The notes beneath the pieces were generated by a model. That model did not search any database and was not told where the DNA came from. It saw only the letters and a program-made list of their open reading frames with translations. Positions 26,382 through 35,555 of a stretch of 64,000 nucleotides of DNA are shown one piece after another. Positions within the stretch are counted from its first letter, which is position 1. Each line of letters opens with the position of its first letter. The DNA lies in contig CAZCTC010000013.1 of the NCBI GenBank assembly GCA_964501335.1, positions 89,310-153,309 of the forward strand, in the 5' to 3' direction. The stretch comes from CAZCTC01 sp964501335. Lineage in GTDB: Bacteria; Chloroflexota; Anaerolineae; B4-G1; SLSP01. Position numbers and translations under genes: made by a program.

Positions 26382-27455
26382 ATGAAACGGTGGTTAAATT
26401 TGCTCGGAGGGGTCTTGATTGGGCTGTTCATGGTGTTGGCACTGCCGCCGGCTGTGCAGGCACGGGACGACGGCCCCTGGCAACTGACGGCTTCCAACAC
26501 GCCGGAAGTGCTGACTCTTACCGAAGGGATCCGCGAAACGCTGGTCCAGGTGGTTTTGACGCGCACGGCAGAGATTACGGCCGACCGCGTGGTGGTCTAT
26601 TGCACCAAACCTGCCGGCGGCCAGATCATCAGCGTAACGGAACCGGCTATCCCCATCCGTGTCGCCGGCGAAATCCAGGCTATAGTCTGGAGTGGTCCGG
26701 TCATGCCGACGGAAACCGTCGCTCTCAGCTACACAGTAAGCCCTTCGGGGGCGCTGGAATCGTTGGGAATGGCTTGCCGGCTCTTTGAAACGGGCACCCT
26801 GCAAAGCGAAATCACGCTGACCGTGCCGATCGTCCCCTGGCACACCTACTTTGCCCTGGCCTTCAAAAAGTATGCCGTCCCGGTTTTGCCTGAAGTTTCG
26901 ACCATCATCGATTGGGATACCTGGGCCGGCATGGATCAAAACGAACAGGCCTGTACCAATCCTGCCTATTTACAGCTATGGTCTGACGTACCTGGCCCCG
27001 ACGTGATGGCAGGGTGGTTAAATTACGACGGTTACAAATATGAAGTGTTCAGAAGTTTCATGCGTTTCACTAATGTAAGTGCTCCAGGAAAAATCGTCTC
27101 GGGCTCTATCACATTGAATTCAATGCTTGAGGGTATTGATGGCTCACAGATAGCAGTCGGGCTTTGGACCGGTGCCTATCCCCCACCGACTGATGCCTGG
27201 GCACATACAGATCAATACATTATTCCCATCACTGCAATCACAGTGTCTGGGACCATAACGCAACCTGGAGAACTTCAAGATTTTCAATTACCACAAGCGG
27301 CTATCGATCAACTTAAAGTCGGTCGAACCCCGATTTTTTTGATTAAACTGACAATTGAAAACTTACCCCAAAATCAATTTCAAGTTGTTCCCATGAGCCC
27401 ATGGATGATTCCAAGCAATCCAGTCCGCCTAAATCTATTTAAGAGGTCACCATGA
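26382..27455 (+). CDS. secreted protein of unknown function, mosaic base composition
   Basis: 357 residues with a signal peptide (ends A-V-Q-A-R). No family recognised; beta-rich, with Cys residues near 75 and 133. The first half is GC-rich like the rest of the operon, while the part after about base 26940 is clearly AT-richer and uses different codons (many Asn, Ile, Tyr, AAA and ATT). The change continues into the next gene. GGGAGG precedes the ATG; the upstream gap has an inverted TTGCCA/TGGCAA pair 14 bases apart. It overlaps the next gene by four bases. Probably a surface component acting with the large protein that follows. Confidence 0.6.
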   Translation: MKRWLNLLGGVLIGLFMVLALPPAVQARDDGPWQLTASNTPEVLTLTEGIRETLVQVVLTRTAEITADRVVVYCTKPAGGQIISVTEPAIPIRVAGEIQAIVWSGPVMPTETVALSYTVSPSGALESLGMACRLFETGTLQSEITLTVPIVPWHTYFALAFKKYAVPVLPEVSTIIDWDTWAGMDQNEQACTNPAYLQLWSDVPGPDVMAGWLNYDGYKYEVFRSFMRFTNVSAPGKIVSGSITLNSMLEGIDGSQIAVGLWTGAYPPPTDAWAHTDQYIIPITAITVSGTITQPGELQDFQLPQAAIDQLKVGRTPIFLIKLTIENLPQNQFQVVPMSPWMIPSNPVRLNLFKRSP

Positions 27456-30301
27456 AAAAATGGCAGGCACTGATAAGTGTTTTACTTTTCGGGCTGTTGT
27501 TTTCGGTTGGAATGAATGACCGTGTTGCAAGCCAGGGAGGAACCCCTCCCGGCTTGCAGCCCATCCGTGTCGATTTCTGTCACAAAGCCGCCAATGTTCC
27601 TGACCCGGCTCCCGGCTGCGATCGGATTATTAACAATGTCGGCGCGGGTACGGTTTCAGGACGGGTACGCACTGTCAGTGGCGGCCAATATGGCCAATGG
27701 TGGTTCAACAAAGTCCTGATCGAATGCCCGGATGGGACTGCAGGAACATGTTTCAATCGTTTCTCTCACAACCAAGTAAACATCGCTGATGTTTCCGTGG
27801 ATGGAAACTCCTTGCGAATCAATAATTTTACTTTTAGTCGCGCTAATTCGGTCAGAGATATTACCGGAATCTGGCACACCAATATTTTCGTCCGGGCCAG
27901 CGCCTCTACCGGCGTGAACGGCGTCGTCTCCGGCGATCCCGCCTATCCCCGTAAAAGCCTGGTCACCGTACAGGCCCGCCTCCACGATACCACCGGCATG
28001 TTCGGCAATTCCCTCGCCCTGGACTACGATTTCTACAGCGGCGACAATTCCCTCTTCGGCTACCGTAGCAGCTCCAACTTCAACCGCTACGGCGAAGTCC
28101 ATGCCGGCGGTCCCAATGATGCGCTACGCTTCAATGTGGGCAACGGCGACGCCGGCGCCGTGACCATCTCCCGCGATCCCAACTGGCACACCTACTATTT
28201 CCGCATCTGCGGCGAGACTTACGATGATCGCTCCCTGGTCTCGGTCTGGCGCGAAGACGGCACCGGCCGCTTCTGGGCTTCCGCCCCCAGTCGTAACAAG
28301 CCCAGCGGCTTTACCATGGGCAACTTCTCCGGGGAATGGTGGGACGGCGGCAACGGCGGCACGCAATCCGCCTGGGACTGGCCCGGCTGGGAGCTGGCCT
28401 GGATTACCGGCGGTGGCTGGGCACGCGATCGCTCCAACTTTGTCCCGGCGGACAGCACCCCCACCAACATCACCTATCCCTTCGGCTCGCAACTGAGCTT
28501 TCACGTCGAAGGCCATTATCCCGGTTGCCTCGTCGAACGCTTGAAAGTCTACGCCGCCACTTCGTTGACCAACCTGGACAACCCGGCTATGCGGCGTTCG
28601 GTCGGCGAACTGCTCTGCAATGCCGAAAACTGTGAGGGCGACTTCTCCTTCACCCCGAATTCCACCGGCACCTGGTATATCGGGCTGCGATCGGTCCCCT
28701 TTACCAACGGCCAGGCCAACGAGACCACGCCCCATTTGATCCAGCTGGACTGGAATCACGAGAACGCCGACTCCCCGGCCACCGGCCGCCTGCTGGTCTA
28801 CCACATCGAATCCCTGGGGACCCTGAATGTGCAACCCTCGGTTTGTGTCGAGCCGCGCGTCAATTTCGTCTGGTCAATCCGCGGCCCTTTGTCCGGCGCG
28901 ACACCCGCCCCGACCTGCACCGCGCCCTATTGCCCCACGCCCCCGGCCTGCGCTCAACCCTTTTGCTCGCCACTCAACACCCCGGCCCCCGGCTATCAAT
29001 ATCCCTGGGAACTACGCCGGGACGGCACTCTGGCTCTGCAGCGCACGGAATCTCAGAACTTCGTCGCCTTGACCCTGGCCCGCGGCTGGTCGTACAATTT
29101 CCGGGTCTGGTCTCAGAGCTTTCTGGGCCCGGTCGGCCCCGCTGAAGCCAATGTTGGCGTCTATCCCCGCGTCTTCAACCTCTGGTCCTCGGCTCAAACC
29201 GGTTGTTTTCGCCCCGGCGCCGACTATTTTGTTTGGGGCTATGAAGGCATGGCCCACAACGCCAGTACCTTCAATGTGGCCATTCGCAGCCTGGTTACCA
29301 ATACCGAAGTCTTCCGCAGCAGCCTGCCCCGGCTGACCGCCAGCCTGGCGCCGGCCGGATTGCTCCCCAATACTGCCTATCGCCTCTACGTCAATGCTAC
29401 GGCCGCCGGCTGCAACTCTGGTCCTATCACCATGGACTTCACGACCTGTGCTCCCACGCCGACCCCGACACCCGGCTTGCCCACTCCCACCGGAACGCCC
29501 ACTAACACGCCTACCCCTACCGCAACACCCACTTCCACTTATACCCCGTCTCCTACCGCCACCCCGACCCGCACGCCTACCGCGACGCCAACGCCGACGG
29601 CCACTCCTACCCCCAAAGACACGCCCACGGCTACCCCGACGCCTACCGAGACGGCTTCTCCCACACCAACTGCCACGCCGACGCCCACGCTAGACCCGCT
29701 CATCACGCCTACCATAACCCCGCCGCCCGTCTATCTGCATAAGCCCGGCGGCTCCGTCTTTGTCCACGTCTATGAACCCGGTATGCAAATCAAAGACCAG
29801 GAAGACTATGCCACTGACGACCTGATCTTCCTGGAACTGCAACGCTGGGCCGGTCTGGCGCCCATCTTCAAACCCGATGCCCCGCCCCAAATCTGCGTCG
29901 GGACGATTTGCTATGATGGCGTGCTGACCACCACCCAGTTCACGGTAACCGGAATCGAGCATCAGACCGGCAAACAACCGACCTTTGAATATCCCAACGG
30001 CATGACGATCAACTATCAGCGCCAGCATGCCCAGGGCGATACCAATTATGCCGTCTGTGAACACCTGTGGCTGCTGGAACTGAGCGAAGGCGGCTTTATG
30101 CCCCGCGATCCGGTCGGCTGTCCGCAGGCCGTGGCCCGCACCGGCTATCCCGGCACCTACAAAATCAGCGGCAATCTCTCCATGAAGGCCACCTGGACCC
30201 TGCCTTTCGTGTACGAATACACCTGGAGCGTACCCATCAACTTCTATCTTGTCCAAGCCATACCCTACCCGATATTACCCGAAAGGACTCCCAGGCCTTA
30301 G
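27452..30301 (+). CDS. large secreted adhesin-like protein with Thr-Pro stalk
   Basis: 949 residues. Signal peptide to about residue 27; a long beta-rich region to about 660 containing aromatic- and Gly-rich stretches that look like lectin or fibronectin-type modules; a stalk of about 90 residues at 667-757 made of T-P-T-A-T-P units; and a C-terminal domain of about 190 residues without membrane anchor or sorting signal. Such architecture suits a pilus-tip or cell-contact protein recognising the mating partner. The first 140 residues are encoded by AT-rich DNA continuous with the preceding gene's second half. A strong terminator follows the stop. No catalytic motif seen. Confidence 0.6.
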   Translation: MKKWQALISVLLFGLLFSVGMNDRVASQGGTPPGLQPIRVDFCHKAANVPDPAPGCDRIINNVGAGTVSGRVRTVSGGQYGQWWFNKVLIECPDGTAGTCFNRFSHNQVNIADVSVDGNSLRINNFTFSRANSVRDITGIWHTNIFVRASASTGVNGVVSGDPAYPRKSLVTVQARLHDTTGMFGNSLALDYDFYSGDNSLFGYRSSSNFNRYGEVHAGGPNDALRFNVGNGDAGAVTISRDPNWHTYYFRICGETYDDRSLVSVWREDGTGRFWASAPSRNKPSGFTMGNFSGEWWDGGNGGTQSAWDWPGWELAWITGGGWARDRSNFVPADSTPTNITYPFGSQLSFHVEGHYPGCLVERLKVYAATSLTNLDNPAMRRSVGELLCNAENCEGDFSFTPNSTGTWYIGLRSVPFTNGQANETTPHLIQLDWNHENADSPATGRLLVYHIESLGTLNVQPSVCVEPRVNFVWSIRGPLSGATPAPTCTAPYCPTPPACAQPFCSPLNTPAPGYQYPWELRRDGTLALQRTESQNFVALTLARGWSYNFRVWSQSFLGPVGPAEANVGVYPRVFNLWSSAQTGCFRPGADYFVWGYEGMAHNASTFNVAIRSLVTNTEVFRSSLPRLTASLAPAGLLPNTAYRLYVNATAAGCNSGPITMDFTTCAPTPTPTPGLPTPTGTPTNTPTPTATPTSTYTPSPTATPTRTPTATPTPTATPTPKDTPTATPTPTETASPTPTATPTPTLDPLITPTITPPPVYLHKPGGSVFVHVYEPGMQIKDQEDYATDDLIFLELQRWAGLAPIFKPDAPPQICVGTICYDGVLTTTQFTVTGIEHQTGKQPTFEYPNGMTINYQRQHAQGDTNYAVCEHLWLLELSEGGFMPRDPVGCPQAVARTGYPGTYKISGNLSMKATWTLPFVYEYTWSVPINFYLVQAIPYPILPERTPRP

Positions 30302-30307
30302 CCTTTC

Positions 30308-30342
30308 CGAGGATCCGCCGGCAAAAAACCGGCGGGTCCTCG
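30308..30342 (+). terminator. intrinsic terminator after the surface-protein block
   Basis: A 14-base-pair stem with one G-U pair (arm CGAGGATCCGCCGG with its complement CCGGCGGGTCCTCG) encloses an A-rich seven-base loop. The T tract after it (GTTTAT) is weak. It begins seven bases after the preceding stop codon, so it likely ends or reduces transcription of the first 29 kb of the operon. Confidence 0.7.
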
Positions 30343-30397
30343 TTTATAGGCCCCGGTGACCACTTTGGGAGATCCCCGGATAACCCAACCTGACGGA

Positions 30398-30436
30398 ATG
30401 GAAGACTGGAAGATTGGATGATGGGAAGATAGGAAG
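30398..30436. repeat. GGAAGATTGG-type intergenic repeat, copy 3
   Basis: Tandem imperfect units: TGGAAGACT, GGAAGATT, GGATGATG, GGAAGATA, GGAAG. It precedes the coupling-protein gene by a few bases and resembles the copy after the VirB4 block. Lies between a terminator and a new module. Confidence 0.5.
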
Positions 30437-30442
30437 CAAAAT

Positions 30443-33328
30443 ATGAAACGTAATCCAGGAAATGCGATTACCCCGATGTTAATGAGCTGGTTTCAAAGCC
30501 TGCCTATCGGCGGCAAGATCGTGGTGGGCGGGCTGGGAGGATTGAGCGCCGCCGTTTTAATCGGCGCCAAAGAGCTGGGGATTCCCCTCACAGATCTGGT
30601 CGGCTATGCCCCGGCTTTGGGCGTTGCCGCTGGCGTCAGTGCGGGAGCGGGCCTCGGCGGCTGGTTCTGGTGGCAACAACGCCAGCGCGCTCAGCAGGAC
30701 GCCCAAAATGTAGAACTGGCCAAAACCGGCCGCACCTGCCTGATCCTGCCCCCCCGCGGGGACGCGCAACCCTGGAAAGCCATGGCCAGCCAGGCGCAGA
30801 CCTTCGCCGGGCATGTCGCCACGGCTCTCCGCCAGTTCCCCGATTCCCACGTCGCCCTGGAGATCGTGGGCAGTCAAGCCGGCACGGTCTTTCAAGTCTG
30901 GGCTCCCGAGAAGCTCTATCCCATCCTGGAACAACTGCTCCTGGCCTCTTTCCCGGAAGCCCAACTGCGCCAGCCGCACACCCTGCTCGACCGACCCGAC
31001 GCCCTGGCCGATCTGGCCAAGAACACCGCCTGGAGCCGCCTCAAGCTGGAGCGCAACCCCGCCAATCCCCTCAAAACCGCCGGCGAATTCCCCGATGATG
31101 CCCTGGCCTCCCTGATGGCCACCCTGGCCCGGACGCCCGGCATGGGCCGCATTGGGATTCAGTTGATCCTCAAAGCCCCCAACCGCAAATGGAACCAGGC
31201 CGGCTGGCAGGAAGCCCGCAAGCTACGCCAGCAATCCAGTGAAATCCCCGCCGGCCAGCGCTCCGAGAGCTTCCGCAAACGGCTCGAAGCCCTGGAACGC
31301 AAACTCGAAGCCCTGACCACCGTTTCGGCCAATGTGGTCATCTTTGCTGAACCCCGTTCGATGGCTCGCCTGCCGCAGCTGCGGATGGCCCTGACCAACT
31401 CCGTCGAAAGCGCCCACAACTACCTCAAAGAAGCCGCTCAGGGCCAGGGCCCGGAAATCCTGCAAGGCCGGCACTTCGATCCCCGCACCGGTCAGAATAC
31501 AGTCTTCAGCGCGGACGAACTGGCCTCGCTCTGGCATGTCTCCCGCGCCGGCGACGCCATCACGGCCCGCGGCGTCTACCTGGCGCCCCCGCCCGAAGTC
31601 GTCACGCTGAAACGCCCGCCCTTCGATCCCCGTTTTCGCGTGCTGGGCGAGTGCCTGATGAAAACCGGCGAGAAAGGCTTTGCCCGCTGGCCCCACGGCT
31701 TCGACACCCTGGTGCATTCCTTCTGGTGCGGCCCTACCGGGATCGGCAAGTCCACCCTGCTGGCCTTTCAAATCGTGCAAGATCTCTGCGCTGGCTATGG
31801 GGCGATCCTGATGGAACCGCACCGCGATCTGACCCTCTCCGTCATTGATGCCGTGCCCCAGGATCGGTTGGGCGATGTCATCTGGATCAATCCCACCGGC
31901 AAGGACCGCAGCTTCGGCGTCAATTTACTCGACTACGGCGGCGATCCCAACCGCCGGGAAATCGTCTCCGCCGACTTCAATGCCGTCCTGAAAAAGATGC
32001 TGGGCAACGACTATGAAGGCATTCGCATGGGCCGTCTGCTGCGCAACGCCATCCACGCCCTGGTCGAAGCCGAAGCCAAACCCACCATGCTGCACCTGCT
32101 GGCCTTCCTGCAATCCGCCGACTATCGAGAAACCGCCCTGGCCGCCGTCGAAAACCCCATCATCCGCGCCTTCTGGGAAGACGAATTTACTCAATGGTCC
32201 GCTTCGGTCCAATCCACTTCTCTGGGCCCGGTCCTCAACCGCGTCGAACCGCTCCTCACCCGCATGATGACCCGGCATGTAGTGGCCCAATCCACCACGA
32301 CGTTACCGCTTCGTCAACTGATGGACGCCGGCAAGATCATCCTGATTGACCTTTCGGCCAAAGACAAACGCATCGGCGACGACAACGCCAAAGCTCTCGG
32401 CACTTTGATGATTGCCCTGGTCTGGGCCGCGGCCTCTTCCCGCGTCAAAGGCACCTATCCCCTGCCCACTTACTTCTGGGTCGATGAATTCCAGGAATAT
32501 GTGGCCGAAGATTTTGTCAACATCCTGGCCGAAGCCCGCGGTTTTGGGCTGGGTCTGAACCTGGCCACCCAATATTATGGCCGCCTGCCCGAATGGATGC
32601 GCCAGGCGGTTCTCTCGAACTGCCGCACCAAACTCGCCGGCGCCATCGAAAGCCCCGATGAAGCCCGCCTCATGGAACGCATCTTCAGCGTCCCGGAATC
32701 TCAAATCCGTTCCCTGGATGCCTACACCTATCTGACCCGCGTTTCGGTCAATCGCCGGGCCAGCGATACCTTCACTCTGATCGGTCTGCCGCCTCTGGGC
32801 AAGAAAGCCGACCAGATCAATCCGGCCCTGCTGCGCGAAGCCTTCACCCGGGCCCATCGCGGCCAGCCGCCCATGCCCTCCGACCATGGCGCCATCCCCT
32901 TCGACTTCTTCGCCGGCATTGCTCCGCTGGACCCGACCGAACGTACCCAATGGACCCGCCATCAAACCACCCTTCGCAGCCTGGACTTAGCCGCTCGCGC
33001 CAAATATCTGGCGGCCCTGCCCGAAGCCGAATGGGAATCCTATCGCCGGTTACGTCGGCAGGCCGATCTCGAAGAATATCAGAACCTGCTGGCGCATCCC
33101 CATCTCGTTCCTGACCTACCCGATTTCGAGCTGCTTTCCGAAGCCGACCGCAAACAAGCCAAACCGCTTCCCCCTCAAGCCCGTCGCATCCGCCGGCTCT
33201 CTTCACTCCAGGCCGAAGTCCCACGGGATGAAATCGAAGCCGAACGACTCCGCATCCGCAGCGGTTCTGAAGGGACCTCGACTTCTTCCCGTTCTGCCGC
33301 TCAATCGCTCGATGATTTTCTACGATAA
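30443..33328 (+). CDS. VirD4/TcpA-like DNA-transfer coupling ATPase
   Basis: Membrane-anchored hexameric ATPase that would deliver DNA to the conjugation channel. 961 residues: two N-terminal membrane helices (about 25-45 and 55-75), a helical region, then a TraG/VirD4-type motor with Walker A GPTGIGKS at 430-437 and Walker B FWVDEF at 678-683 (D681, E682), followed by LNLATQYYGRLPEWMRQAVLSNC, the region known from TraD/TraG sensor motifs. A long charged C-terminal tail follows. Opens a new module after a terminator. No relaxase is recognised near it. Confidence 0.85.
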   Translation: MKRNPGNAITPMLMSWFQSLPIGGKIVVGGLGGLSAAVLIGAKELGIPLTDLVGYAPALGVAAGVSAGAGLGGWFWWQQRQRAQQDAQNVELAKTGRTCLILPPRGDAQPWKAMASQAQTFAGHVATALRQFPDSHVALEIVGSQAGTVFQVWAPEKLYPILEQLLLASFPEAQLRQPHTLLDRPDALADLAKNTAWSRLKLERNPANPLKTAGEFPDDALASLMATLARTPGMGRIGIQLILKAPNRKWNQAGWQEARKLRQQSSEIPAGQRSESFRKRLEALERKLEALTTVSANVVIFAEPRSMARLPQLRMALTNSVESAHNYLKEAAQGQGPEILQGRHFDPRTGQNTVFSADELASLWHVSRAGDAITARGVYLAPPPEVVTLKRPPFDPRFRVLGECLMKTGEKGFARWPHGFDTLVHSFWCGPTGIGKSTLLAFQIVQDLCAGYGAILMEPHRDLTLSVIDAVPQDRLGDVIWINPTGKDRSFGVNLLDYGGDPNRREIVSADFNAVLKKMLGNDYEGIRMGRLLRNAIHALVEAEAKPTMLHLLAFLQSADYRETALAAVENPIIRAFWEDEFTQWSASVQSTSLGPVLNRVEPLLTRMMTRHVVAQSTTTLPLRQLMDAGKIILIDLSAKDKRIGDDNAKALGTLMIALVWAAASSRVKGTYPLPTYFWVDEFQEYVAEDFVNILAEARGFGLGLNLATQYYGRLPEWMRQAVLSNCRTKLAGAIESPDEARLMERIFSVPESQIRSLDAYTYLTRVSVNRRASDTFTLIGLPPLGKKADQINPALLREAFTRAHRGQPPMPSDHGAIPFDFFAGIAPLDPTERTQWTRHQTTLRSLDLAARAKYLAALPEAEWESYRRLRRQADLEEYQNLLAHPHLVPDLPDFELLSEADRKQAKPLPPQARRIRRLSSLQAEVPRDEIEAERLRIRSGSEGTSTSSRSAAQSLDDFLR

Positions 33329-33338
33329 GGAGATCCTC

Positions 33339-33542
33339 ATGCCACTTAACCTCCTGTTGGTTCTAGCGTTGGTTACGGTGTTGGTTTGGACGTTGGTTTC
33401 CAGGCAGTTCGGATTATCTGGAGATCTATTCGTCTACACCTGTCCACACGCTTATCTGGTATCCTTTTCGGGTTCTGAATTTTCCACTTTTTATCTCTAC
33501 CGCTCTTTTTTTCTTTTTTCCACCCGGCGGTGCCGCCGATGA
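33339..33542 (+). CDS. small hydrophobic protein
   Basis: 67 residues with one membrane helix (LLLVLALVTVLVWTLV) and an aromatic, basic end. AAGGAG lies six bases ahead of the ATG and the stop overlaps the next gene's start (ATGA), which favours real translation. Composition is AT-richer than both neighbours and the second half looks random, so it may be a remnant. No function can be proposed. Confidence 0.4.
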   Translation: MPLNLLLVLALVTVLVWTLVSRQFGLSGDLFVYTCPHAYLVSFSGSEFSTFYLYRSFFLFSTRRCRR

Positions 33543-34471
33543 GCCGCCTGACCCGTCCCACCTGCCCGCCGAAACAACCGCTGCCCCATGCTACCCAACG
33601 GCCCGAAGCCGCGGTCAATTCGGTCTACCTCTCTGAACTGACCCTGACCAGCCGCGACCATCAGATCCTGGAACACCTGGGGGAGATCGGCTATGCCACC
33701 ACCGACCAACTGACCCGGCTCTTTTTCGGCCTGGGCCGGCCGGCCTTGCTCTCGGCGCAACGCCGGCTCAAACAACTCTGGGAACGTCACATCCTGGATC
33801 GCACCCCCGGTCAGGATCTTCTGCGCTATGCCCTCCCATTGCAACTGGTCTACTCGCCCGGTCTGGCCGGCGTGCGGCTCTTGAGCGACGGCGATGAAAA
33901 CCTCAAGCTGCGCCGGGGGATCCACTTGCAAGCCCATAACGTACTGCTGGGCGAAGCCCTGGTCCGCCTGGCACTCTCCGCCCAGGCCGCCGGCTGGGAG
34001 CCGGATTACCAGGGCGAACGTCACGCCTACAGCCCCTTTCAATGGGAAGGCCAGTGGATCAAGATGCGCCCGGACGGCCGCCTGATTTTGCAACGTCCAG
34101 CCGAAGAACGGACCCTCTCGTTTTTTCTGGAAATGGATACCAGTGTCAAAGAGATCGATGTCTATCTGGCCAAGATCTCCCAATATGAACGGTACTACCG
34201 CAGCCGGGCCTGGCAGGAACGCTATCGCACCTTTCCGGGAATTGCCATCCTCGTCTGGGCCGGAACGGATACAGGAGATCCAAACCGCTGCCGGCAACAG
34301 GCCCAAACCCGCCTGCAGCGCATTCTGGATCTGGTGCGCGCCCAGCGCAAAGATCGAGATTTGGTCTGGTTCTTCACAACGCTGGACCAGATCGGCACCG
34401 GTCGCTGGCAGGCCCTGACCGCTCAAGGGGAAATCCGGGAAACCCATTTCTTTGAAGGGAGAGAGCTTTGA
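33539..34471 (+). CDS. replication-relaxation family protein
   Basis: 310 residues matching the Replic_Relax family, winged-helix proteins found on plasmids and integrative elements and linked to replication or transfer initiation. The N-terminal part has the expected helix-turn-helix: LTSRDHQILEHLGEIGYATTDQL then RRLKQLWERHIL. The C-terminal domain contains the conserved MRPDGRLIL and FFLEMDTSVKEIDVYLAKISQYERYY segments, whose acidic and Lys residues resemble a nuclease-like core. The gene stands immediately before a hairpin-rich non-coding region, a likely binding site. Confidence 0.75.
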   Translation: MSRLTRPTCPPKQPLPHATQRPEAAVNSVYLSELTLTSRDHQILEHLGEIGYATTDQLTRLFFGLGRPALLSAQRRLKQLWERHILDRTPGQDLLRYALPLQLVYSPGLAGVRLLSDGDENLKLRRGIHLQAHNVLLGEALVRLALSAQAAGWEPDYQGERHAYSPFQWEGQWIKMRPDGRLILQRPAEERTLSFFLEMDTSVKEIDVYLAKISQYERYYRSRAWQERYRTFPGIAILVWAGTDTGDPNRCRQQAQTRLQRILDLVRAQRKDRDLVWFFTTLDQIGTGRWQALTAQGEIRETHFFEGREL

Positions 34472-34844
34472 AAACCGGTCACTTCCTTTACCGGCAGTTG
34501 CCGGTAGGGGCCGGGAATTGCCGGCAACGATTTTCGCAGGGCCCATTGCCCATCCATTTACCCTGGCACGTTGGGAAGTGCCCGGATCTCTCAAAGTGGG
34601 GGCAGATGGGTCTATCTCCCGATCCCTCAAACCGGCTCGGGTTGGGCTATGGGCCGATGGCTCAATCTGCCCACCTGAGCCCATCCGAACATGCCCCAAT
34701 CTGGAGCACGTTGAAAGATGCACCGATCCCTCAAGTTGAGCAATTGAGCTTATCTTCACTTTTACCAATCTGCCCCAGATTGGGCCATCCGCCGATCCCC
34801 CAATCCGTAATCTTCTGCCAATCCACATTTTTGAGGTGAATTTC
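34472..34844. other. hairpin-rich non-coding region, candidate oriT or replication origin
   Basis: Roughly 370 bases without a credible gene. It contains a perfect 8-bp inverted repeat TACCGGCA/TGCCGGTA (34489-34506), a palindrome TTGCCGGCAA (34518-34527), a hairpin CCAATCTG/CAGATTGG with a 3-base loop (34765-34783), and CCCCAATCTGG at 34694-34704, whose complement recurs within that hairpin. The phrase CCGATCCC(T/C)CAA appears three times, with a near copy (GATCTCTCAA) earlier. Such arrays fit binding by an initiator protein. Short reading frames here have no coding look. Confidence 0.45.
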
Positions 34845-35555
34845 ATGAAACGCCTGGTCATCCATTATTCCAACATCGTCGGGTTGCTCGTGCCGGACTC
34901 CCTGCTCGATTCACTCTTGCTCTCCCTGACCGAACTGGAAGCCCGCGATCCTCACACCCTGCCCGGCGCTCCGAGCGACCTGGGAATCGGGATGTTGAAG
35001 CACACCCGGCTCTGGATCGAAACCGAGCGCGACAACGGCGGCCTGTCCCCGGCGGCCGTGGCCTACCTGGTAGGCGTCGGTTATGATACCGTCCTCTTTC
35101 GGCTCAAACGGGACCACCTGACGATCCAACGTCCGGGCCATCTGATGGTCATTCCGCCAGCCGCTACGCTGCACCTGGCCGGAGATCGGCTGCTGTTGAA
35201 TCCGCCGGCCACGCTTTCAGAAATCGGCGACGTGCATATCTTCCCGATTCCCCGTCCGGTGATGCGACTCCTGGCGTTGCACTGGCATTCCCTGCTGACC
35301 CCGGCTCCCTGGCGTGCGCTGGGCCAAGCCCTGGTCGAAGGAGCAGAAACGCCCATCCCCGCCGCCCGGTTGTCCGCCTGGCTGGAGCGCCCGGATACGT
35401 TGCCACAATTGCAGGAGGACTGGGACGCGGATCCCCGACCCGTTATCCCGGTGCGCGGTTCAGCTTTTGCCGGCGACGATCTGGCCCGCCTGGGATGGAA
35501 TCATCATGTGGTGGCCACCACGCCCTTTGTCTGGCCCCCGGAGGCCAGCCGATGA
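34845..35555 (+). CDS. uncharacterised protein upstream of topoisomerase
   Basis: 236 residues, no signal peptide or membrane segment, no family recognised. An N-terminal alpha/beta part (KRLVIHYSNIVGLLVPDSLLDSLLLS) is followed by a stretch rich in Pro and His. GAGGTG sits ahead of the ATG; a GTG three codons earlier is possible. It overlaps the topoisomerase gene by four bases, so is likely co-translated with it and could take part in processing of transferred DNA. Confidence 0.6.
   Translation: MKRLVIHYSNIVGLLVPDSLLDSLLLSLTELEARDPHTLPGAPSDLGIGMLKHTRLWIETERDNGGLSPAAVAYLVGVGYDTVLFRLKRDHLTIQRPGHLMVIPPAATLHLAGDRLLLNPPATLSEIGDVHIFPIPRPVMRLLALHWHSLLTPAPWRALGQALVEGAETPIPAARLSAWLERPDTLPQLQEDWDADPRPVIPVRGSAFAGDDLARLGWNHHVVATTPFVWPPEASR

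Noticed and set aside
29449..29720. Repetitive DNA resembling a tandem or CRISPR-like array
   Set aside because: The periodicity is six bases and in frame, coding the Thr-Pro stalk of the adhesin-like protein; no spacer-repeat structure.
34468..34839. Open frames of 95-123 codons on the + strand
   Set aside because: Composition is unlike proteins (Pro/Leu/Ser/His runs from repeats), frames overlap the hairpin-rich region, and no ribosome site is present except that of the preceding gene end.
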